Shown: one piece after another, positions 1 to 7,769 of the stretch | Layout: each line of letters opens with the position of its first letter | Position numbering within the stretch: the stretch's first letter is position 1 | DNA from: Alcanivorax sp. | GTDB lineage: Bacteria > Pseudomonadota > Gammaproteobacteria > Pseudomonadales > Alcanivoracaceae | Assembly: GCF_017794965.1 (NCBI RefSeq) | Contig: NZ_CP051240.1 | Location: 3,658,001-3,722,000, forward strand | Direction: 5' to 3' | Length of the DNA stretch: 64,000 nucleotides | The notes under the pieces: generated by a model | The model's database searches: none | Seen by the model: only the letters and a program-made list of their open reading frames with translations | Told to the model about the DNA's origin: nothing | Made by a program: the position numbers and the translations under genes

Positions 1-726
1 GTCGCCGGCAGCGAAGCCGACGATCAGCAGGCGGCCGTTCCAGGCCATGTTGCGTAGCGCCGCTTCGGTGAACTTGTCGCCCACCGGGTCGTAGATTACG
101 TCCACGCCTTTCGGGTAACGCTGCTTGAGGGCGTCCTTGAGGTCTTCTTCGGCATAGTTGATCAGGTCATCGGCGCCAGCGTCTTTGGCCACGGCCAGTT
201 TCTCTTCACTGCTGGCGGCGGCAATGACGGTGGCGCCCATGGCCTTGCCCAGTTCGACTGCAGCCAGACCCACCCCGCCACTGGCACCCAGTACCAACAA
301 GGTTTCCCCGGGCTGGATGTTGGCCCGTTGCTTGAGGGCGTGATAGCTGGTGCCGTAAACCATGGAGAAGGCGGCAGCAGTGTTGTCGTCCATGCCGTCC
401 GGTACCGGAATCAGATTGCTTTCCGGGGCCACAATTTCTTCGGCAAAGGCGCCATAGCCGGTGAGCCCCATGACCCGCTGGCCGGGTTGGTAGCGCTTCA
501 CGCCTTCACCTACAGCAATCACTTCGCCGGCCATTTCGCCGCCGGGGGAGAACGGCAGTTCTGGCTTGATCTGGTACTTGCCCTCGATGATCAGGGTGTC
601 CGGAAAGTTCAGCCCTGCGGCTTTCACCTTGATCTTCACCTGGCCCTTGCCCGGTTCAGGGGAAGCAATGTCTTCAATTGCCAGCTTGTCCGCCGGACCC
701 AGTTCCTTGCACAAAATCGCACGCAT
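1..726 (-). CDS. NADPH:quinone oxidoreductase / zinc-binding alcohol dehydrogenase family, 3' end outside window
   Basis: The minus strand reads an open frame from ATG at 726 to the left edge of the window (242 codons, no stop), so the C-terminal part, roughly 80 residues for this family, is missing. The protein begins MRAILCKELG and shows the GroES-like N-terminal domain followed by the Rossmann domain with the nucleotide-binding stretch GASGGVGLAA and then the VDVIYDPVG segment typical of the quinone oxidoreductase (QOR) branch of medium-chain dehydrogenases. Members reduce quinones or alpha,beta-unsaturated carbonyls with NADPH in the cytoplasm. Catalytic zinc cysteines are not evident, which fits QOR rather than a zinc alcohol dehydrogenase. 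The substrate cannot be read from sequence. It is transcribed in the same direction as the acylase gene upstream, but a repeat element lies between them, so it probably has its own promoter. Confidence 0.85.
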   Translation of the reverse strand, partial: MRAILCKELGPADKLAIEDIASPEPGKGQVKIKVKAAGLNFPDTLIIEGKYQIKPELPFSPGGEMAGEVIAVGEGVKRYQPGQRVMGLTGYGAFAEEIVAPESNLIPVPDGMDDNTAAAFSMVYGTSYHALKQRANIQPGETLLVLGASGGVGLAAVELGKAMGATVIAAASSEEKLAVAKDAGADDLINYAEEDLKDALKQRYPKGVDVIYDPVGDKFTEAALRNMAWNGRLLIVGFAAGD

Positions 727-830
727 GCGTCGCTCTCCCGGAAATCGTTTTTATAGAAGGGGAACGCTAACGCTGATGGCGGGAATAGACAAATGCATGT
801 GGTCGATGGGGGAGGATGAAGGGGAATAAT

Positions 831-1011
831 AGCTATGAGCTATGAGCTATGAGCTACGAGGTGCAAGCTACAAGCTTCAAGCTGCAACGCGGATCAGGAC
901 GGTGGGTTTTGAAAGGCCGTGCCCGCGCTTCCCGGTAAGGGCGCGGGCACTGAGGCGCAGAACAGGAAAACCTGTCTTGCGCCTTGTAGCTTGTGGCTTG
1001 CTGCTTTCTTA
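831..1011. repeat. Heptamer-armed intergenic element, AGCTAYG/AGCTNCA word
   Basis: Positions 831-886 are eight consecutive 7-mers (AGCTATG x3, AGCTACG, AGGTGCA, AGCTACA, AGCTTCA, AGCTGCA). A GC hairpin follows at about 920-949 (GCCCGCG ... CGCGGGC). Inverted 7-mers of the same word (AGCTACA, AGCCACA, AGCAGCA on the minus strand) then run up to the stop codon of the acylase gene at 1009-1011. It separates two same-strand genes and could terminate transcription of the acylase gene. Confidence 0.85.
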
Positions 1012-4000
1012 CCGGTGTCCAGTGAACTCCACCACCTGCTGGAAGGTGGGGCGGTTTTGCCAGTGGATACCGGGGACGGTGGCCAGGCCAATGGCGCGGT
1101 GCTGGATCTGGTCCTGGGTTTCATCCACGCTCCAGCTGTCCATGGCAGCGATACCGCCAAGATCCTCGATGGCCTGGTTCAGGCTGGTGGCCAGGGCGGT
1201 GCGGCAGGTCTCGGTGTCGTCTGTGTCGGCACAGCGGAGCTGCTGGTAGGGGGCGGCGCTGGTGCCCAGCGCCTGTTCCAGCACGCGCTCCAGGTAGCCG
1301 TAATAGCCGCTGATGTAGGCGGAGCCTCCGGCGCCGGGCGCATTGTCGCGGCCCATCAACGACAGGTTCTGGCCGTCCACATCTTCCACGGCGGTGACCT
1401 GGGGCAGCAGGTTGTCGATCAGCCGTGGATACCAGGCATCCATCAGTGCCACGGCGGCTTCCTCATCGTAATTGCCGTCACCATCCCGGTCGCGGCGCAG
1501 GGCGCCGTTACTGACCCAGTTGTCTAGCAGACGGATAGCGCTGTCCTGATCGCCGGTGACGGGGGCCCGTGACAGCAATGCCAGTGCCTTGGGTACGATT
1601 TCCTGACCGCGCAGGTCCACGGTGGCGGCATCACCCATGGCCTCCACCATGCGTGCCCGGGTTACGTTGCCCTCGCTGACCAGTTGTTGCAGGCGCACAT
1701 CCAGGATGTCGTTGCGGTGTACGGAGGCATAACTGGCGTGGGCATCCGCCGCCCACCAGTCCCTGGCCGGCCGGTTGTTCCAGCTGGCCAGGTAGCCGTG
1801 TTCCGGGTTGCTGGCCTGGGGGTGGGCCGCCTGGGGCAGGAAGCCGTTCCAGTCGTACTGGCCGTTGCCCCAGCTGGGCAGTTCCGGATGCACGCCAGGG
1901 GCCCGCTGCGGGTAGTCACCGGAATGGAAGAAGGCAATGTCCCGGTCATCAATATAGAACCAGTTAAAGCTGCCGGTGGTGTTATAGAAGGTGTCGTAGA
2001 AGCTCTGCACATCGTGCACGTCATTACGGCTGGCCTGCAGGAACGGCAGGGCGGTATCCAGTTCGGCATTGTAGGTGCTGCGCTGGCGGGTTACCGCCAC
2101 CGGCATGCCGCCCACGGTGGCGAAGCCAATCACCGGACCGTATTCGGTGGTACGGATGACCCGGCGGGTGACCGCTTCATTCTGGCCCACTGCTTCCGGG
2201 TCCGTTGATGAGGCCAGGTTCCAGCGGGCCACCCATTGTTCATCAATCACATCGAAGGGCTGGCACTGGCCGTTGACCTGATAACCGCCTTCCCCGTGGG
2301 CGGGATTATCTGCAGGTTGGCAACGTTGCACCACGCGCACATCGGTCAGATCGGAGCTGCCGGAGGTGGCACTCCAGGCGAAGTCCGGGCCACGACCGAT
2401 GACCACATAGGGCAGGCCGGTGAAGGTCATTCCGCGGGTATGAATATCGCCGCCGTGGATGGCCATTTCCAGCAGTAACTGGGGCACAAAATAGCTGGTC
2501 TGCGGCCCGAACACGGCCAGCGGCCTGCCGCTGGCGGAGTGCTCTCCATTCAGTAGCAGGGCATTGGACATGGCGGTGGGGAGCCCGTCACGCAGGCCCT
2601 GGATGCCGGTCTGGATGGCAGCAACACGCTGCATGGCCTGTTCTCGCTCGGTATCGGACAGGGCTGAGCTATCCTGCCACAGGGTCGGTAGCTGAGCGGT
2701 CAGGCTGGCCCACTGGCGCGCCAGGGCGTCACCGCCATCGTCCAGGAAGGACAGGGACAGGATGCCGCCGAGCAGGTCACCGACGGTATCCAGGAGACCG
2801 CCCACCACACCGGTGCCGGGCAGGGCTGGTACGTTGCCCAGGGCTTCCGGGCACTCCGGCTGGCCGGGGCGGCCGCAGGGCTCATGACTGAGCGGGTCGT
2901 AGGGCTGGAACGAGCCGCTATCAAACATGACTGCGCCGGGAAACTGGCCAGCCAGTTCTCCGCTGAGCGGACACAGGTCTGGCAGTGTGGGAGGGGACTG
3001 GGTGGCAAAGCGGTCGGTGGTGGTCACCGAGGATTCCGGGTCCAGGCCATTGCGCAGATCCTGCCACAGGGCGCAGGCGGCCTCGTTGCTGCCTACCTGT
3101 TCCTGCAGGGCCTGCAGTAACAGCACATTCTTGTGTTCGTTGCCGCCGCCACCGGCGAAGATCCCCTGGATCAGGGTGGCGATGGCTACCACATCTTCAA
3201 TCACAAAAGGCTCCAGCTGGACCCCCAGGGCCACATATTCCACCGGAACCTGCAACAGTCCGCTGCGTGCATCGGCTACATACTGGTTCAGCCCGGCCAC
3301 ATAATCGGTGGCATCGTCGAACACCTGGGCACCGTCATCCCCGAAACGGGCAATGGTCTTGCCGATCATGGCGGTGCGATCCTCTTCCCGGTAGGGCGCG
3401 TTGACGGCGATGTCTTCGTCGAAGGAGAAATCTGCCGGTCCCAGGAAGCGGGACAGTTCACCGCGCCCGGCGCGGCGCAGCACGTCGAGCAGAAACAGGC
3501 GGTCTGCGGCGGTCACATAGCCGACGCCAAACAGCGCATCACGGCGGGAGTCGCCAAAGATGTGTGGCACGCCAAAGTTGTCGCGTTTGATCGCCACCTG
3601 ATAGCTGCCGGCCTCCACGGTCTGCTCGCTCTCCCAGCTACCGCCGTCGGCGGGGAGCAGCGGTGCGGCCTTGAAGTAGTCCAGCAGCTGATCATCGGTG
3701 AGTCCGGGCTCGCTGCGCACCAGCGCATCGTAGAGTCCGAGCTGGTCATCAAAATGGGGTTCCTTGCTCAGTGCTGGCACCAGACCGGTCTCGGCTACCA
3801 GATCATCAAACAGGGTGCTGACCAGATCGCCCAGGCCAGGAATGTCGGTGGTCAGGCTGCTGATGCCGCCGATATCGTCCTGGCCGGGGGGGAGAATATT
3901 TAGCACCGTGCCATAGTCGGCAAAGGGTTCAGTGAGGATGTCGGGGCGCGTTTGCGGCCCCTGGACGGGCGGTGCCGGTTCCTCCGGTTGACTGGCCACT

Positions 4001-4101
4001 GGGGTGTTGGTCACCGGGGCAGGGCTGCTGGAGCCACCACCACCACAGGCGGCGAGTAAACTGGCAGCAAGCAAAGCCGACACAATGCGCGCAGAAGTCA
4101 T
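1009..4101 (-). CDS. Penicillin acylase family lipoprotein (N-terminal nucleophile amidase)
   Basis: This 1030-residue protein has a lipoprotein signal peptide with the lipobox LAAC (Cys19) followed by a G/S/P-rich linker, so it should be membrane-anchored after export. Residues about 165-350 match the alpha-chain region of penicillin acylases (RDNFGVPHIFG, then a segment with RAGRGELSRFLG). The motif MSNALLLNGEHSASGRPL begins at about residue 511; by family analogy Ser512 becomes the N-terminal nucleophile of the beta chain after autocatalytic removal of a spacer. The beta-chain features PQTSYFVPQL and GRGPDFAWSATSG follow. Relatives hydrolyse penicillins, acyl-homoserine lactones or other amides; the substrate cannot be decided here. 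The protein is longer than typical acylases (about 750-850 residues) because of an N-terminal extension and an insertion near residues 350-470. The start has a good ribosome site (AAGGAGAG). Confidence 0.88.
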   Translation of the reverse strand: MTSARIVSALLAASLLAACGGGGSSSPAPVTNTPVASQPEEPAPPVQGPQTRPDILTEPFADYGTVLNILPPGQDDIGGISSLTTDIPGLGDLVSTLFDDLVAETGLVPALSKEPHFDDQLGLYDALVRSEPGLTDDQLLDYFKAAPLLPADGGSWESEQTVEAGSYQVAIKRDNFGVPHIFGDSRRDALFGVGYVTAADRLFLLDVLRRAGRGELSRFLGPADFSFDEDIAVNAPYREEDRTAMIGKTIARFGDDGAQVFDDATDYVAGLNQYVADARSGLLQVPVEYVALGVQLEPFVIEDVVAIATLIQGIFAGGGGNEHKNVLLLQALQEQVGSNEAACALWQDLRNGLDPESSVTTTDRFATQSPPTLPDLCPLSGELAGQFPGAVMFDSGSFQPYDPLSHEPCGRPGQPECPEALGNVPALPGTGVVGGLLDTVGDLLGGILSLSFLDDGGDALARQWASLTAQLPTLWQDSSALSDTEREQAMQRVAAIQTGIQGLRDGLPTAMSNALLLNGEHSASGRPLAVFGPQTSYFVPQLLLEMAIHGGDIHTRGMTFTGLPYVVIGRGPDFAWSATSGSSDLTDVRVVQRCQPADNPAHGEGGYQVNGQCQPFDVIDEQWVARWNLASSTDPEAVGQNEAVTRRVIRTTEYGPVIGFATVGGMPVAVTRQRSTYNAELDTALPFLQASRNDVHDVQSFYDTFYNTTGSFNWFYIDDRDIAFFHSGDYPQRAPGVHPELPSWGNGQYDWNGFLPQAAHPQASNPEHGYLASWNNRPARDWWAADAHASYASVHRNDILDVRLQQLVSEGNVTRARMVEAMGDAATVDLRGQEIVPKALALLSRAPVTGDQDSAIRLLDNWVSNGALRRDRDGDGNYDEEAAVALMDAWYPRLIDNLLPQVTAVEDVDGQNLSLMGRDNAPGAGGSAYISGYYGYLERVLEQALGTSAAPYQQLRCADTDDTETCRTALATSLNQAIEDLGGIAAMDSWSVDETQDQIQHRAIGLATVPGIHWQNRPTFQQVVEFTGHR

Positions 4102-4231
4102 GGCGCTCTCCTTGGGATATTGTTGTTGTTGTGCTTAAAGCACGATAGTCCCAAGAGTGTCACTGTGGATGAGATGGGTGGAGGACGTGCAACAAAACAG
4201 CAAGAAAAGACTACCTAACGCAAAAATCGCC

Positions 4232-4451
4232 ATGAGCATTGAGCTACGAGCTACGACGCGAGGCAGGGCGTCAGGTCCGGAAAGGTTGTGCCCGCGGGGT
4301 TGAGTTGAAAGTTCAAAGTTTAAAGTTGAAACGCGGATCAGGCTTGGTGGTTTTGCAAGGCTATGCCCGCGTTCCCCGTTAATGGCGCGGAGACCGGCTT
4401 TCAGAACAGTGGGCCTGTCCCGCGCGTGTTGCGTGATGCGTGTTGCGTGCT
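4232..4451. repeat. Composite heptamer-array element downstream of the merR-like gene
   Basis: Three 7-mer vocabularies lie side by side: AGCTACG copies at about 4240-4256, AGTTGAA/AGTTCAA/AGTTTAA words at 4303-4331, and CGTGTTG/CGTGATG words at 4423-4450 that end in the stop codon of the MerR-family gene. An imperfect GC hairpin lies at about 4364-4391. The CGTGTTG arm has no inverted partner inside this element; its partner word is on the other side of the regulator gene at 5341-5380. The rest of the 4102-4449 gap shows no gene. Confidence 0.75.
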
Positions 4452-5295
4452 AGCCATTTTTTTCGATATGCGCTAGTACGTTGGCCAGGCGGTCGACAAG
4501 GATCTTGTTGATGCTCTTTTCCAGCACCCGCCCCAGTTCATCACTGACCACGGCATCGGCCAGGGGGCGGATGCGGGTGATGAAATCGGCCAGTTTGGGT
4601 ACGTCTTCGCCTTCCGGCAGGGCGTCGTCACCGTATTTCTCGTCCACCAGATGGTGGATGATCATGCCGATGAAGCGCTCGGCCAGCTTGTCCACTTCCT
4701 CTCGGACCAGGGTCACGTGGGTGAGGACCGCATCCAGCGGCACGCCGGCTTCGCTGAGCTCCTTGCCGGCGTTGTAGACGCGCGGGTAGGGAATGCGCAG
4801 GCGCATGCCTTCGGGAATGATGTAGCCCAGCTTGACCGCCTTGGTCATCACGTCCGGGGTAATGTCTTCGCCGAAGTCATCCAGCAGGTTCTGGTAGTCC
4901 AGATAGGAAGGCACCACCGGGTTCTGCCAGGTGGTGACCGCCACCTCCAGACCGAGAATATCGTTGAGCTCGCGGCCCTGTTCCCAGGCGCTGAGCAGGT
5001 CACGGATATTGTTCAGGGTGTAACCGCGTTCCAGCAGGGCACCGATGATTTTCAGGCGAGCCAGGTGAACGTCGGTGTAGATACCCGTACGGCCGCGTTT
5101 TTCAGGAGGCGGCAGGATGCCGCGGTCCTGGTAGGCACGTACGTTACGCACTGTCGAGCTGCCCTCGCGGGCCAGTTCGTCAATGGTGTATTCCTTGTGA
5201 TTGCCGGCTTCTGCCGGGGCGTCCTCTGCGTCAGTCTGGGTGTATTTCTTCAGGCTGCGCAGTATCGCTGCGGGGTTACGGTCACTGGTTTTCAT
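4450..5295 (-). CDS. MerR family transcriptional regulator
   Basis: A 281-residue protein with a MerR-type winged-helix domain at about residues 36-105 (YTIDELAREGSSTVRNVRAY, then an R-G-I-L-P-P-P wing and YTDVHLARLKIIGALLERGY). A long C-terminal domain of about 170 residues follows; I do not recognise it, and it lacks the cysteine pair of metal-sensing MerR proteins, so the inducer is unknown. The first 35 residues form a charged, alanine-rich extension. It is transcribed alone. Both ends of the gene are flanked by tandem 7-mer arrays of the same word type in inverted orientation (4423-4450 and 5341-5380). Confidence 0.85.
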   Translation of the reverse strand: MKTSDRNPAAILRSLKKYTQTDAEDAPAEAGNHKEYTIDELAREGSSTVRNVRAYQDRGILPPPEKRGRTGIYTDVHLARLKIIGALLERGYTLNNIRDLLSAWEQGRELNDILGLEVAVTTWQNPVVPSYLDYQNLLDDFGEDITPDVMTKAVKLGYIIPEGMRLRIPYPRVYNAGKELSEAGVPLDAVLTHVTLVREEVDKLAERFIGMIIHHLVDEKYGDDALPEGEDVPKLADFITRIRPLADAVVSDELGRVLEKSINKILVDRLANVLAHIEKNG

Positions 5296-5340
5296 GGCTG
5301 CGATGATAGCCCGGTTTTTGCACTGGTGCTAGAACAGAGC

Positions 5341-5380
5341 ATGCGGTACGCAACAGGCATCACGCTTCACGCAAAAACGC
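5341..5380. repeat. Heptamer array (CGCAACA word) upstream of merR-like gene
   Basis: Tandem 7-mers GCGGTAC/GCAACAG/GCATCAC/GCTTCAC end in GCAAAAACGCGGG. This is the inverted partner of the CGTGTTG array at 4423-4450 on the far side of the regulator gene. It lies about 50 bases upstream of the start codon, so it overlaps the likely promoter region. Confidence 0.7.
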
Positions 5381-5427
5381 GGGACAGGTCTGAGTTGGGT
5401 TTATGAGAGCGGTAGATGGATGCCGCG

Positions 5428-5628
5428 CTGTAGGAACCTGCCTGCAGGCGATCCGAGTCTAAGCGAGGTAAGGATTCCAGAAGCGAGTGACGAGTCACGA
5501 GTTTCGAAAATCAAAAAACAGCAGCCAGATGCGGGGCTTGAGATTTTGCCTTTCGAAACTCGCTTCTCGCAACTTGACACTCTTGCCTCGCCAAGGCTCG
5601 GATCGCCTGCAGGCAGGCTCCTACAGCT
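5428..5628. repeat. REP-like long palindrome with nested heptamer arms
   Basis: The outer arms are a long imperfect inverted repeat: CTGTAGGAACCTGCCTGCAG with the following GCGATCCGAGTCTAAGCGAG near 5428-5467, matched by its reverse complement at about 5583-5628. Inside lie four exact-period 7-mers (AGAAGCG, AGTGACG, AGTCACG, AGTTTCG; 5479-5506) and an inverted partner array (CGAAACT, CGCTTCT, CGCAACT, TGACACT; 5554-5581). The outer sequence resembles the GTAGGAGC-type palindromes seen elsewhere in this window. No gene is seen in 5296-5693. A second palindrome (GGGCGGAAATCGGCG with inverted partner) lies at about 5653-5683. Confidence 0.75.
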
Positions 5629-5693
5629 TCGTTGTAGCTAACGCATTGCCTAGGGCGGAAATCGGCGTACGCCAATCTCCGCCGGTGTCCGGC

Positions 5694-6674
5694 CTAAGGG
5701 TGCTTCGTAGAGGCGTAGCTGCCGGTGCCCGGATGGCTGCTATCCGCCGCGGACTGCGGGTCGCTATTGACCTCGGCGCGCTTGAGCGATGCGCTGGCGG
5801 GGGCACCTTCGATGTGCTGGATGAACTCACTGATCCAGCCGGCGGTCACGTCCGGGTACTGGAGAAGGGGGCCCCAGTGTCCGCAGTCCATTTCCCGGCG
5901 CCACAGGCGATCGGTCCACCGGGGCAGGTCTTCGAGCATGGTCGGGCGCACATAGTTGTCGTCTCGGGCCACGAGCAGTTGCACCGGTACACGGGTGTAG
6001 CGCTCCCGGGGCATGACCAGGCGGGGCAGCATATTGGCCCGATACAGCTCGATACCGTGAACCCCGTCTTTCAACTGGGTGGGGCTGACGTCGCTGTCCA
6101 GGTTTTCGGTGCGCTTGAGGACACCGGGCCAGGCTTTGGCCAGACCGGCTTTCCACAGGGTGGGTGCCAGCAGGGGCAGCTGGAACGCCATGATGTACCA
6201 GGAGTGGGTCAGCTGATTGAGCACCGCCGCTGGCTTGCGCTTCAGGTTGCCCTTCATCCACTGGCCGACGTGATCGAGGCAGGGGCCGGACAGGGTGGTG
6301 TAGGAGGCGATGCGCTCCTCGGCACCCGGGTCGGTGACCGATTCCCAGGTCTGGATGGAGCCCCAGTCATGGGCGACCAGATGGACCTTTTCGCCGGGGC
6401 AGGTGGCGTCCAGCACGGCGTGCAGGTCGTTCCGCAGTTCGCGCAGCTTGTAGGCGGCACGGCCTTTCGGAACGGAAGAGTGACCGGCACCACGCACATC
6501 ATAGGCCACTACCTTGAAGTCCCGGCTAAGTCGCTCAGCGACTTTCTCCCAGACATGATTGGCATCCGGGTAGCCATGTATCAGTACCACGCTGGGGCGC
6601 TTGTCTTCGCTCCAGGTACGCACCGCCAGATCCACACCGTTGCGGGTTACTTTGCTGTCACGCCATTGCACCAT
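5694..6674 (-). CDS. Alpha/beta hydrolase, epoxide hydrolase / haloalkane dehalogenase-like
   Basis: A 326-residue cytoplasmic alpha/beta hydrolase. The oxyanion region reads LIHGYPDANHVWE (residues 31-43). The nucleophile elbow is LVAHDWGS with an aspartate (Asp103) rather than serine, the hallmark of epoxide hydrolases and haloalkane dehalogenases. Likely acid and base are in LVARDDNYVRP and MDCGHWGPL near the C-terminus. The last 40 or so residues are a Ser/Ala-rich tail outside the fold. Some relatives are fused to short-chain dehydrogenases; this one is free-standing. It starts 25 bases after the stop of the M24-like gene on the same strand, so the two probably form an operon. The true substrate is unknown. 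Confidence 0.85.
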   Translation of the reverse strand: MVQWRDSKVTRNGVDLAVRTWSEDKRPSVVLIHGYPDANHVWEKVAERLSRDFKVVAYDVRGAGHSSVPKGRAAYKLRELRNDLHAVLDATCPGEKVHLVAHDWGSIQTWESVTDPGAEERIASYTTLSGPCLDHVGQWMKGNLKRKPAAVLNQLTHSWYIMAFQLPLLAPTLWKAGLAKAWPGVLKRTENLDSDVSPTQLKDGVHGIELYRANMLPRLVMPRERYTRVPVQLLVARDDNYVRPTMLEDLPRWTDRLWRREMDCGHWGPLLQYPDVTAGWISEFIQHIEGAPASASLKRAEVNSDPQSAADSSHPGTGSYASTKHP

Positions 6675-6699
6675 GCCGGGCCTCTTATTCTCTGTTTTC

Positions 6700-7371
6700 T
6701 TACTGTGTCAGGGTGTCGACAACCAGGGCATCCTCGGCGTCGTTGAGCCAGCGGGGGCCCAGGTCATCCACGATCAGGAAGCCGCTTCCGGCCACGCTGT
6801 GACCCGACTCGCTGAGGCTGAACTGCCATTGCCACAAGCCCGGGATCAGTGGGCCTTCGCCGATACGATTCCCTTCCGGGAGCTTGCCGGTAAGGGGAGC
6901 CAGACGGTAGTGCTGGCGGATAGCCGGGAACCGTTCTGCTACCTGCTGCGCAGTCTCCCCCCGGGCGAGGGCATCTGGCAGCGCTGCTTGCCAGTGGCTC
7001 AGTTGCTGCTCAAGAGGGGTCAGCTGATCATGGCCTTGCGGGCCATTCAGGCAGGCCCGGGCCGCATAGCCATTGAGCACCGCATCGCACTGAAGTGTAT
7101 AAGACATGCCTGCCCGAAAACGGTGCCGTCCGGGTCTGTTCAGGCCAAAGCGACGGCGGGCCGGGCGACCGGAAAAACGCACTCTTGGCGGTCTGGCCGG
7201 GTCGAACAGTTGGTGGGCGCGCAGCCAGTCACGAATCAGCTGCTGGCAATCCGCCTCGCTCATGCCGGGCTGCAGGGCTGCGGCAATGATCTGCAAGCAT
7301 TTCTCAGCGAGGCGTCTTGCCTCAAGGTACGGTGCCAGCGCCTGCTGGTCCGGGGTCCAGAATGCGGTCAT
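6700..7371 (-). CDS. M24 (pita-bread) peptidase-like protein, catalytic residues degenerate
   Basis: I chose the ATG at 7371 because GGAGG lies just upstream; a longer frame to 7503 runs into repeat DNA. The 223-residue protein resembles Xaa-Pro aminopeptidases and methionine aminopeptidases: an N-terminal helix with EARRLAEKCLQIIAAALQPG then MSEAD, a segment PPRVRFSG, and a strand pair SYTLQCDAVLNGYAA that aligns with the family's D-x-G-x-x-x-x-G-Y-x-x-D metal site. The usual aspartates and the later His/Glu ligands are not seen, so it is probably not an active metallopeptidase. It may be a binding or scaffold protein. It is followed by the alpha/beta hydrolase gene. The family call is tentative. 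Confidence 0.5.
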   Translation of the reverse strand: MTAFWTPDQQALAPYLEARRLAEKCLQIIAAALQPGMSEADCQQLIRDWLRAHQLFDPARPPRVRFSGRPARRRFGLNRPGRHRFRAGMSYTLQCDAVLNGYAARACLNGPQGHDQLTPLEQQLSHWQAALPDALARGETAQQVAERFPAIRQHYRLAPLTGKLPEGNRIGEGPLIPGLWQWQFSLSESGHSVAGSGFLIVDDLGPRWLNDAEDALVVDTLTQ

Positions 7372-7440
7372 GACGCCTCCGGGTTGTTTTTGGAATGGGT
7401 CGATCATTACATCGGGCAATGTAAAGGTCAATGGCATTGA

Positions 7441-7468
7441 CGCAACATGCATCACGCACCACGCAACA
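7441..7468. repeat. Heptamer array (CGCAACA word)
   Basis: Four exact 7-mers: CGCAACA, TGCATCA, CGCACCA, CGCAACA. It stands about 70 bases upstream of the M24-like gene. Between it and the next element is a GC-rich, hairpin-prone stretch (7475-7540) with no gene. Confidence 0.8.
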
Positions 7469-7544
7469 ACACGAGGGCATGCCCTGCCAGCCTGCAAGGG
7501 CACTGCTTCGCGCTGCGGCTGCGGCTTCCTTCGGGCAGAGAGCT

Positions 7545-7692
7545 AGTTGAAAGTTTAAAGTTCAAAGTTTAAACGCGAGTGGGGTTATCAGGCCTTGCTG
7601 TCCTGTGCCCGCGTTCCCCGGTAATGGCGCGGGCACAGAGGCTAAGAACCCAAAACCCTGGTACGCGCCTTTTCAACTTTAAACTTTCAACT
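7545..7692. repeat. Heptamer-armed intergenic element, AGTTGAA word, with GC hairpin core
   Basis: The left arm at 7545-7573 is AGTTGAA, AGTTTAA, AGTTCAA, AGTTTAA. The hairpin at 7603-7637 has stem CTGTGCCCGCG and inverted partner around TTCCCCGGTAATGG. The right arm at 7665-7692 reads the same words in inverted orientation (TTCAACT, TTAAACT, TTCAACT). It has the same plan as the copies at 25116, 32953, 40052 and 45556. Confidence 0.9.
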
Positions 7693-7694
7693 CC

Positions 7695-7724
7695 AAAAAA
7701 AGGGCCGGCACAAAGTGCCGGCCC
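7695..7724 (-). terminator. Rho-independent terminator of the metal-dependent hydrolase gene
   Basis: A ten-base-pair stem GGGCCGGCAC with a three-base loop is followed on the minus strand by seven U. It lies 45 bases after the stop of the gene ending at 7770. Confidence 0.9.
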
Positions 7725-7769
7725 AGGAATCACCGTAGAAAAGGGAGAGCTAGGTGATATTAAAAACGC

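Noticed and set aside
842..1527. Open frames on the plus strand opposite the acylase gene
   Set aside because: They are antisense shadows of a high-GC gene with clear family motifs on the minus strand; no ribosome sites or recognisable protein features.
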